From contig JAEWLW010000022.1 in the NCBI GenBank assembly GCA_023457355.1, forward strand, positions 1-7,570: DNA of 7,570 nucleotides, written 5' to 3'. Origin of the DNA: Bacillota bacterium (GTDB lineage Bacteria > Bacillota > Clostridia > Oscillospirales > Ruminococcaceae). The notes below the pieces were generated by a model, which made no database searches, was not told the DNA's origin, and was given only the letters and a program-made list of their open reading frames with translations. Shown piece by piece: positions 1 through 4,685 of this stretch. The position numbers and the translations under genes were made by a program. Positions within the stretch are counted from its first letter, which is position 1. The number at the start of each line of letters is the position of its first letter.

Positions 1-126
1 AGAATTTTGTGGCTGACAAGGCAAAAAGCGGGCATAAAGCTGGCGCTTATGGCTGTTTTTTAACACAGTCAGACGCGAAATTAGCCGCTGGTAAACTGCG
101 CATGGATTAAATCAGCGGTTCCTTAG
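1..126. mobile_element. MITE-like element, right-hand part (left edge of window)
   Basis: Bases 1-85 are identical to 7486-7570, so the same repeat sits at both ends of the window. Here the right-hand part is seen, ending with GCGGTTCC at 115-122 followed by TTAG (123-126). The reverse complement of this end, GGAACCGCTGATTTAATC, matches the other end of the element at 7448-7465 (GGAGCCTCTGATTAATTC) at 14 of 18 positions, i.e. imperfect terminal inverted repeats. Joining both parts gives about 160 bp with no room for a transposase, so it would be a non-autonomous element moved in trans. The YTAR-like 4-bp flanks recall the IS5 group, but that family assignment is inference. The start of this copy lies outside the window. 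Confidence 0.7.
28..61 (+). terminator. Terminator-like hairpin inside the MITE
   Basis: CATAA(A)GC pairs with GCTTATG around a TGGC loop, with weaker pairs (including G-U) below, and is followed on the plus strand by GCTGTTTTTT (T6 at 56-61). On the minus strand the same hairpin is followed by CCCGCTTTTT (T5 at 27-23). It could therefore end transcription in both directions, including read-through from the permease gene, which enters it on the minus strand. The stem is interrupted by one bulge and one mismatch, so efficiency is uncertain. Confidence 0.4.
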
Positions 127-1421
127 ATCATAATACCCCAGACCAGGGCCAGCAACAACGAGCCTATAACCGGAATGATACAGGTGGTAACGCATATATC
201 CAGATAGGACTCTTTATGGGTGCAATTAGAAACAGCCAGCAAGGTCAGAACGGCGCCGTTGTGCGGCAGCGTATCCAGGCCGCCCGAAGAGAGCGATGCA
301 ATTCGGTGCAGATATTCGGGGTTCAGGCCGATAGCCATGGCTTTTTGCAGGTACTGCGGCGCCAGCGCGCTGAGTGCGATGGACATACCGCCGGAAGCGG
401 AGCCGGTCGCGCCTGCCAGCACGTTGACTGCAACTGCCTCTGAAAAGAGGATACTGCCCGGCATGTTGAGCATGATGCCCGTCAGGGCTGCAAATCCGGG
501 AACCGCCTTGACCACAGAGCCGAAGCCAACTGCGCAGGAGGTGTTCATAATCGCTGTCAGAGAACCGTTTGCGCCCTGGCTGATTGCGGGGAGCAGTATT
601 TTGAACTGCGAGAAGTTAATTGCACAGCAAACGGCGATACCGCTCAGCAATGCCATAACAATGTGCCACTTAAAGACGTTGAGCGTCACGATAACGGTGA
701 TGATTGGCAGCAAGCCGGCCAGCCAGTGCCAGGAGGGCAGGTCTTGGCTGCACTCTGTTTCAACGTGCTTGGCGTCTTCAACAAAGGTTTTCCCCTGCTT
801 GCGACTCTGACGCGCACGCCACTCCAGATAAATATAACCGGGGATACCAACGATAATCATGGCCGCAATGGACATGGCCGGGGCCGCCATCGGCGTTGTG
901 CCATAAAAATCCATGGGAATCAGGTTCTGAATCTGTGGCGTTCCGGGAACGGCCGTCATGGTGATCCCGAAAGCGCCGTATGCAATTGCGCCCGGAAGCA
1001 GCGTCCTGGGAAGGTTTGCAGCGCGATAAATCGCATAACCCATGGGATAAATAACGAACACAACAACGAACAGCGAAATGCCGCCGTATGTCATCAGCAG
1101 GCAGGGCAGAACAACAGCCGCAACTGCGCGCTGCGCGCCGATGATGCTGACCAGCTTTTCAGCAAGAGAACGCGCCGAGCCGGTCAGGTCCATCACCTTG
1201 CCGTAAACAGCGCCAAGGAAGAATGCCGGGAACCAGGTTTTTACGTAGCCCGCCAAACCTTCCATGTAATTCCCGACGTATGTATCTAAAATGTTCATGC
1301 CGCTGAGCAAAGCGACGAACGCGGCGCAGACAGGCGCTACCCAGACAATGGAATGGCCTTTATACGCAAGATACATCAGCAGAATAAGACCGATAAAAAT
1401 GCCCATCATTGATATATTCAC
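123..1421 (-). CDS. GntP-family permease, probably 3-hydroxybutyrate uptake
   Basis: An inner-membrane, proton-coupled carboxylate permease of 432 aa, the usual length for the GntP (gluconate permease) family. Visible family features are FFLGAVYGKVMDLTGSARS (about 67-85), AVPGTPQIQN (157-166), GATGSASGGMSIAL (337-350) and GLDTLPHNGAV (381-391) followed by a THKESY stretch, plus many hydrophobic helices throughout. The C-terminal GLDTLPHNGAV...THKES pattern is typical of the hydroxybutyrate-permease-like branch. The substrate is inferred mainly from the 3-hydroxybutyrate dehydrogenase gene 66 bp upstream, in the same transcription unit. The start is taken as the GTG at 1421, which has GGAGG 8 nt upstream; a GTG at 1430 overlaps that ribosome binding site and an ATG at 1409 is too far away. 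The TAA stop (123-125) lies in the TTAG flank of the MITE, but length and C-terminal helix look complete. Alternatives are gluconate or another hydroxyacid. Confidence 0.85.
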   Translation of the reverse strand: MNISMMGIFIGLILLMYLAYKGHSIVWVAPVCAAFVALLSGMNILDTYVGNYMEGLAGYVKTWFPAFFLGAVYGKVMDLTGSARSLAEKLVSIIGAQRAVAAVVLPCLLMTYGGISLFVVVFVIYPMGYAIYRAANLPRTLLPGAIAYGAFGITMTAVPGTPQIQNLIPMDFYGTTPMAAPAMSIAAMIIVGIPGYIYLEWRARQSRKQGKTFVEDAKHVETECSQDLPSWHWLAGLLPIITVIVTLNVFKWHIVMALLSGIAVCCAINFSQFKILLPAISQGANGSLTAIMNTSCAVGFGSVVKAVPGFAALTGIMLNMPGSILFSEAVAVNVLAGATGSASGGMSIALSALAPQYLQKAMAIGLNPEYLHRIASLSSGGLDTLPHNGAVLTLLAVSNCTHKESYLDICVTTCIIPVIGSLLLALVWGIMI

Positions 1422-1429
1422 AAAATACA

Positions 1430-1434
1430 CCTCC
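1430..1434 (-). promoter_or_regulatory. Ribosome binding site deciding the permease GTG start
   Basis: GGAGG on the minus strand lies 8 nt before the GTG at 1421. It overlaps the upstream in-frame GTG at 1430, which rules that codon out. Confidence 0.7.
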
Positions 1435-1469
1435 GTTAATTTAGGTTCATTAACCGACTGATTCGACTG

Positions 1470-1491
1470 CTAACGGCATCGCTTGCGTTAG
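1470..1491 (-). other. Intercistronic inverted repeat at the dehydrogenase stop
   Basis: CTAACG and CGTTAG form a perfect 6-bp inverted repeat with a 10-nt spacer (about 8 bp if a bulge is allowed). It overlaps the TAA stop of the dehydrogenase gene (1488-1490) and lies about 50 nt before the permease start. No T-run follows on the minus strand, so it is not a standard terminator. It may form a small hairpin in the bicistronic mRNA that affects stability or relative expression. Confidence 0.35.
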
Positions 1492-2249
1492 TTTGCCGTC
1501 CACCCACCGTCAATTGGAAGCGCAATACCTGTGATATTCGCCGCATCATCAGAGCACAGGAATTTTACGACCGATGCGACTGTCTCGGGCTTGAGCATCG
1601 TCTTGATAGCCGCCTTTGCGAGCATGATATCGCTGATCACCTTTTCTTCGGGAATATTGTGGTTTTTAGCCTGTGCCGTAATCTGCCCCTCAACAAGCGG
1701 TGTCATAACATAAGCCGGGCAAATGGAGTTGACTGTAATGCCGTAAGGGCCGCCCTCCAGCGCAGCGGTTTTGGTCAGTCCCATCAGGCCGTGCTTTGCC
1801 GAAACATAGGCCGATTTAAACTCGGATGCCACAAGGCCGTGTATCGAATTGAGATTGACGACACGTCCCCACTCGTTCTGGCGCATGGAAGGCCAGCAAT
1901 ATTTTGTGAGCAGAAAGGGCGCCGTAAGCATGAGCGAGATCATAAAGTCCCACTTATCCTCGGGAAATTCCTCAATTGAAGAGACGGTTTGGATTCCGGC
2001 GACGTTTACTAAGATATCCACTCTGCCGTATTTTTCGAGTGCATAATCCGCCAAAGCCTTGCAGTCTTCACGTTTGCTTAAGTTGGCAACAGAATAATCG
2101 CCGCCTATTTCCTTTGACGCTATCAGAAGCTTTTCTTCGTTGATATCCGCCATTACAACCTTGGCGCCCTCTTTAATAAGCGCGCTTGCCACCGCATAAC
2201 CGATTCCGCTCGCGGCACCTGTTACAATTGCTATTTTGTTTTCCAGCAT
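1488..2249 (-). CDS. bdhA: 3-hydroxybutyrate dehydrogenase (SDR family)
   Basis: A cytoplasmic NAD-dependent short-chain dehydrogenase/reductase of 253 aa, predicted to oxidise 3-hydroxybutyrate to acetoacetate (EC 1.1.1.30-type). The Rossmann motif TGAASGIG is at 10-17. Asp35 at the end of beta-2 favours NAD over NADP. NVAG is at 82-85, and the catalytic Ser135, Tyr148 and Lys152 (YVSAK) are intact. Features special to 3-hydroxybutyrate dehydrogenases are SIHGLVASEFKSAYVSAKHG (135-154), ICPAYVMTPLV (176-186) and the C-terminal LPIDGGW. The Asn of the classical SDR catalytic tetrad appears to be replaced by Met107 (SLMLTAPF). The ATG is preceded by AAGGAGG with 7-nt spacing. It is the first gene after the sigma-54 promoter and is followed by the permease gene. 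No acetoacetate CoA-transferase is present, so acetoacetate must be used by genes elsewhere. The family call is firm; substrate stereochemistry is not visible. Confidence 0.9.
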   Translation of the reverse strand: MLENKIAIVTGAASGIGYAVASALIKEGAKVVMADINEEKLLIASKEIGGDYSVANLSKREDCKALADYALEKYGRVDILVNVAGIQTVSSIEEFPEDKWDFMISLMLTAPFLLTKYCWPSMRQNEWGRVVNLNSIHGLVASEFKSAYVSAKHGLMGLTKTAALEGGPYGITVNSICPAYVMTPLVEGQITAQAKNHNIPEEKVISDIMLAKAAIKTMLKPETVASVVKFLCSDDAANITGIALPIDGGWTAN

Positions 2250-2315
2250 AAAACCGCCTCCTTAAATTTTCATGCCCTTAACGTTCGATCGCTTGAGGCA
2301 TCGTAAATTTAAATA

Positions 2316-2332
2316 TGCAATTTATATGCCAA
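2316..2332 (-). promoter_or_regulatory. Sigma-54 (-24/-12) promoter of the dehydrogenase-permease operon
   Basis: On the minus strand the sequence reads TTGGCATATAAATTGCA. It matches the sigma-54 consensus YTGGCACG-N4-TTGCW at all fixed positions except the CG, with exact spacing between GG (2330/2329) and GC (2318/2317). The predicted start of transcription is near 2305, giving a leader of about 56 nt before the ATG at 2249. The neighbouring activator carries the GAFTGA loop needed to work with sigma-54, which supports the call independently. Confidence 0.85.
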
Positions 2333-2399
2333 GTGCTGTTTTTTGTACAACATCACAAATATCCACAGTCTATTTATATACTGTTAATAAAACAAAAGA

Positions 2400-2435
2400 A
2401 AAAAACTGTCTGCATTGTTTTGCCCGTGCAGACAG
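2400..2435 (-). terminator. Rho-independent terminator of the sigma-54 activator gene
   Basis: CTGTCTGCA (2406-2414) and TGCAGACAG (2427-2435) form a perfect 9-bp stem with a 12-nt loop. Read on the minus strand the stem is followed by a T-rich run (TTTTTTTC, plus A-rich 2392-2405). It lies about 80 nt beyond the activator's stop codon, between the upstream activator sites and the sigma-54 promoter, so it should insulate the operon from read-through. Confidence 0.85.
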
Positions 2436-2447
2436 CTTTATCTTTAT

Positions 2448-2466
2448 GTGTAAGGAAATTCGTACA
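2448..2466 (-). promoter_or_regulatory. Predicted enhancer site 1 for the sigma-54 activator
   Basis: On the minus strand TGTACGAATTTCCTTACAC, an interrupted dyad TGTA-N10-TACA. The same pattern (TGTACG-RA-N6-TACAC) occurs at 2489-2507 and 3997-4015. The centre lies about 152 bp upstream of the predicted sigma-54 transcription start, within the normal range for an enhancer. It lies in the 3' untranslated part of the activator gene, before its terminator. Confidence 0.7.
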
Positions 2467-2488
2467 GTTGCAATATAAAGCGTGAAAA

Positions 2489-2507
2489 GTGTATTCTTTT
2501 TCGTACA
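2489..2507 (-). promoter_or_regulatory. Predicted enhancer site 2 for the sigma-54 activator
   Basis: On the minus strand TGTACGAAAAAGAATACAC; with the next base on the left side it extends to a GTGTA-N10-TACAC dyad (2489-2508). It is offset by exactly 41 bp from site 1, close to four helical turns, so both sites would face the same side of the DNA, as expected for cooperative binding of activator dimers. Its centre lies about 193 bp upstream of the predicted start of transcription and only a few bases past the activator's stop codon. Confidence 0.7.
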
Positions 2508-2516
2508 CGCTTAAAA

Positions 2517-3884
2517 TTACTGCTCTTCGCTTGACAATGAGATGTGATATTTGACCATTTTCTCATAAAGGCTTGTTCGGCTGATGCCCAGCTCTTTAGC
2601 GGCTTCCGTTTTCACGCCGTCATGCTTCGAGATAGCGCGAAGAATCGCCATGCGTTCAGTATCCTCCAGGATATCTTTGAGGCAAATATTTTCAAAATCG
2701 TAATCGCTGCCCAAAACCTTGTTTTGAAGATGTTTAATTTTTATAATACCGTCTTCATCAACAAAATTTGAAGCGCGTTCCACCGCGTTTTCCAGCTCGC
2801 GTATATTGCCCGGCCAATCATAGTTTTTAAAATATTCCAACGCGCCCGCCGAAATGCTGTGCAGGGAAATACCCTCTCTGGACGAAACTTTTTTCATAAA
2901 ATGCTCGACCAAGGCTGGAATATCCTCCTTGCGCTCACGGATAGGCGGAATATGGATGCTGATAACGTTCAGGCGGTAAAACAAATCGGCACGAAAGCTG
3001 TGTTCCTGAATCATTTGGTGCAGATCCTTGTTGGTTGCGGATATAATTCGGATGTCGATAGCTTCCCCCGCAAAAGATCCAACCTTTCTGATTTCCTTAT
3101 CCTGAATAGCGCGCAGAATTTTTACCTGCATGCTCATAGAGAGGTCGCCAATCTCATCAAGCAGCAGCGTACCGCCGTTTGCCGCCTTAAACAGGCCGAC
3201 CTTACCGCCCTTTTTTGCGCCGGTAAACGCTCCCTCTTCATATCCGAACAGTTCCGACTCCAGCAGCTCCGCGGGAATAGCGGCGCAATTGACGCAGATC
3301 ATCGGGCCGTTACGCCTTCTGCTGGCACTGTGAATAGCATGTGCCACCAGTTCTTTTCCTGTTCCACTTTCGCCCGTAATTAAGATGTTTGAATTTCTGA
3401 CAGCAATTTTCTTAATCGTTTCCCTCAGATAAGAAATTTCCCGGCTTGCGCCGATGATATCGGCAACCGTGTATTTGGCCTCGTTGATTCTGCCATATTT
3501 GCTTCTGTAAAGAGAAAGCTGACTCTCCATTTCCATAATCCTGTCATGAAGGGAGTACAGCTCTTTAATATTTTTGAACAAAACCCGCCCGAAAGCCCCA
3601 ACAATTTTGCCATCCTGATAAATCGGAATTCGTGTCGCAACCATGGTCTGGTTCTTTATTCGCTGTGTATCGGCAATTTCGGCTATTCCTGTTTGTAAGA
3701 CGATGTGCATCCTCGTGTTTTCAATAACATCGGTAACATGTTTGCCCAGGGCATCTTCCTTTTTTATTTCCAGAAACTCCGTATACGCTTTACTCAATTC
3801 TGTTATCATTCCATCTGCGTCCACAATGACGATTGCTTCGTTGGTAGAGTTCAGGAGAATATCTAACAATAGTGCCTCATCCAT
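2517..3884 (-). CDS. PAS-containing sigma-54-dependent transcriptional activator
   Basis: An enhancer-binding protein of 455 aa that would open sigma-54 promoters by ATP hydrolysis. Domain order: N-terminal PAS-type sensor (about 5-105), a short coiled-coil-like linker (about 105-130), AAA+ domain (about 140-370) and a Fis-type helix-turn-helix (about 410-446). Seen in the AAA+ domain are Walker A GESGTGKE (171-178), an intact GAFTGA sigma-54 contact loop (218-223), Walker B LLLDE (240-244), arginines in FRADLFYRLN (297-306) and the sensor II motif WPGNIREL (357-364). The recognition region is EAAKELGISRTSLYEKMVKY (427-446). The ATG at 3884 is chosen because AAGGAG lies 6 nt upstream; an in-frame extension to 3950 lacks such a site. 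There is no receiver domain, so the PAS domain probably senses a small molecule directly, plausibly linked to 3-hydroxybutyrate. In Pseudomonas aeruginosa a related trio (bdhA, GntP-type permease, RpoN-dependent regulator HbcR) controls 3-hydroxybutyrate use. The ligand is inference. Confidence 0.92.
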   Translation of the reverse strand: MDEALLLDILLNSTNEAIVIVDADGMITELSKAYTEFLEIKKEDALGKHVTDVIENTRMHIVLQTGIAEIADTQRIKNQTMVATRIPIYQDGKIVGAFGRVLFKNIKELYSLHDRIMEMESQLSLYRSKYGRINEAKYTVADIIGASREISYLRETIKKIAVRNSNILITGESGTGKELVAHAIHSASRRRNGPMICVNCAAIPAELLESELFGYEEGAFTGAKKGGKVGLFKAANGGTLLLDEIGDLSMSMQVKILRAIQDKEIRKVGSFAGEAIDIRIISATNKDLHQMIQEHSFRADLFYRLNVISIHIPPIRERKEDIPALVEHFMKKVSSREGISLHSISAGALEYFKNYDWPGNIRELENAVERASNFVDEDGIIKIKHLQNKVLGSDYDFENICLKDILEDTERMAILRAISKHDGVKTEAAKELGISRTSLYEKMVKYHISLSSEEQ

Positions 3885-3890
3885 GTTGTG

Positions 3891-3896
3891 CTCCTT
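3891..3896 (-). promoter_or_regulatory. Ribosome binding site deciding the activator start
   Basis: AAGGAG on the minus strand lies 6 nt before the ATG at 3884. This selects the 455-aa form over a version with 22 extra N-terminal residues, which would also place part of the likely leader in the coding region. Confidence 0.75.
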
Positions 3897-3965
3897 ATCT
3901 GCCCTGATAGATTTTTGTAGAAAATTTGCAAATAAAAATTTTATTTTCAATAGAATTGCAATCCC

Positions 3966-3994
3966 ATCATAACGCGCGTTTGTTCATTCGTCAA
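3966..3994 (-). promoter_or_regulatory. Sigma-70-type promoter of the sigma-54 activator gene
   Basis: On the minus strand TTGACG (3994-3989), a 17-nt spacer and TATGAT (3971-3966), close to consensus. The predicted start is near 3959, leaving a leader of about 75 nt before the ATG at 3884. No -24/-12 pattern was found in this region, so the activator is probably made by the housekeeping polymerase. Confidence 0.7.
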
Positions 3995-3996
3995 TA

Positions 3997-4015
3997 TGTA
4001 CGGAATAATTTACAC
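3997..4015 (+). promoter_or_regulatory. Predicted autoregulatory site of the sigma-54 activator
   Basis: TGTACGGAATAATTTACAC, the third copy of the TGTACG-RA-N6-TACAC dyad found at the enhancer sites 2448-2466 and 2489-2507, here in the opposite orientation. It ends two bases from the -35 box of the activator's own promoter. A protein bound here could repress or adjust expression of its own gene. Confidence 0.6.
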
Positions 4016-4114
4016 TTGTTTTTAAATTTTATTTATTATTTCTGTTTTCCCAGCCATTCACGATATGCCGCCAATCTGAACATCCATATCAGATGCGTTG
4101 CTTTTAAAAAATTA

Positions 4115-4143
4115 TTGCAAAAAATGTCTTATTCAAGTAAAAT
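4115..4143 (+). promoter_or_regulatory. Promoter of the marR-efflux operon
   Basis: TTGCAA (4115-4120), a 17-nt spacer and TAAAAT (4138-4143) make a good sigma-70-type promoter. Transcription should start near 4150, inside the palindrome at 4145-4159, with a leader of about 50 nt. Confidence 0.65.
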
Positions 4144-4144
4144 A

Positions 4145-4159
4145 GCTAACAGTGTTAGC
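4145..4159. promoter_or_regulatory. Palindromic MarR operator
   Basis: GCTAACA-G-TGTTAGC is a perfect 15-bp palindrome placed directly after the -10 box and over the predicted transcription start. The size, symmetry and position fit the binding site of a MarR dimer that blocks RNA polymerase, so the downstream marR gene most likely represses its own operon. Confidence 0.7.
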
Positions 4160-4186
4160 GGTTTTCCTTAAATAGCTATAGCAGAC

Positions 4187-4193
4187 AAGGAGG
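4187..4193 (+). promoter_or_regulatory. Ribosome binding site deciding the marR TTG start
   Basis: AAGGAGG lies 7 nt before the TTG at 4201. The only nearby ATG (4194) touches this site and is in another frame, so the uncommon TTG is the start. Confidence 0.75.
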
Positions 4194-4200
4194 ATGCATA

Positions 4201-4662
4201 TTGAACGACGAATTTAAGACAACAACAGACGGCGGTAACCATGTTTTGGACTATGTGGCCCTTGCTTCTGAACTGGCACTGACCAAACGTCAGCTTATCA
4301 AATTACGGAGCATCGATAAAATTTTGACGCCAAACAATGGCGAAAACTATGTATTGGGATATCTTGCCGAGTACACAGGGCCTGTTACGCCAAAGGAAAT
4401 CAGCATCGCGATGCATATAAGTTCTGCGCGAATTGCCATGATTCTGAAGCAATTGGAAATGAAGGGTTTTATAGAAAGAAAACCGAATCCCTGTAATGGC
4501 AGGCAAACCCTGGTGCAAATTCTATACGATGGCCTGTCACAGCATAAAAAAAACAAAGACGATTTTATAAACCGCACCATACAATTCTTAAAAGCACTCG
4601 GCCCGGAAGACGCTGCCACGTACGTTCGCTTACAGAAAAAAATTGTAAAGATATTCTCATAA
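4201..4662 (+). CDS. MarR-family transcriptional regulator
   Basis: A winged-helix DNA-binding protein of 153 aa, normal for MarR proteins, which act as dimers and release DNA on binding small, often aromatic, compounds. The helix-turn-helix is VTPKEISIAMHISSARIAMI (62-81) with the following helix to about 93. The wing is NPCNGRQTLVQI (96-107), where the usual Asp-x-Arg is Asn99-x-Arg101. The helices at both ends (about 13-38 and 112-150) would form the dimer interface. It starts with TTG behind a strong ribosome binding site. It is the first gene of an operon with the efflux pump 23 bp downstream, and a perfect palindrome overlaps its promoter, so autorepression plus control of the pump is the simplest reading. 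The inducing ligand cannot be told from the sequence. Confidence 0.88.
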   Translation: MNDEFKTTTDGGNHVLDYVALASELALTKRQLIKLRSIDKILTPNNGENYVLGYLAEYTGPVTPKEISIAMHISSARIAMILKQLEMKGFIERKPNPCNGRQTLVQILYDGLSQHKKNKDDFINRTIQFLKALGPEDAATYVRLQKKIVKIFS

Positions 4663-4685
4663 CGGGACATCAGAAAGACGAATTT

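Larger units (their letters stand above)
3885..4200. other. Divergent intergenic region with two promoters
   Basis: A 316-bp, AT-rich region between the sigma-54 activator (leftwards) and the MarR regulator (rightwards). It holds the activator's promoter (3966-3994) with the third dyad site next to it (3997-4015), and the marR promoter (4115-4143) with its palindromic operator (4145-4159). Nothing recognisable was seen in 4016-4114. Confidence 0.7.

Noticed and set aside
220..1289. Long plus-strand open frames (196 and 208 codons) opposite the permease gene
   Set aside because: They are antisense shadows of a clearly recognisable GntP gene, have no ribosome binding sites and show no protein-family features.
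1470..1491. CTAAC...GTTAG repeat as a second MarR operator
   Set aside because: The half-sites resemble the marR palindrome, but the 10-nt spacer differs from the 1-nt centre of the operator and the position is at a gene end, not a promoter.
2343..2350. TTGTACAA palindrome as a fourth activator site
   Set aside because: It shares only the TGTAC half; the TACAC partner at the fixed spacing is missing, and it lies only 11 bp upstream of the -24 element.
2272..2478. Small plus-strand open frame of 68 codons between activator and dehydrogenase
   Set aside because: It runs through the sigma-54 promoter, the terminator and an enhancer site, lacks a ribosome binding site and resembles no protein.
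3885..3950. Longer N-terminus for the sigma-54 activator starting at 3950
   Set aside because: No ribosome binding site there, and the extension would cover the region just before the strong AAGGAG that serves the ATG at 3884.
3885..4000. A sigma-54 promoter for the activator gene itself
   Set aside because: TTGCAA-like segments occur, but none has a GG partner at the required spacing; the sigma-70-type pair TTGACG/TATGAT is much better.
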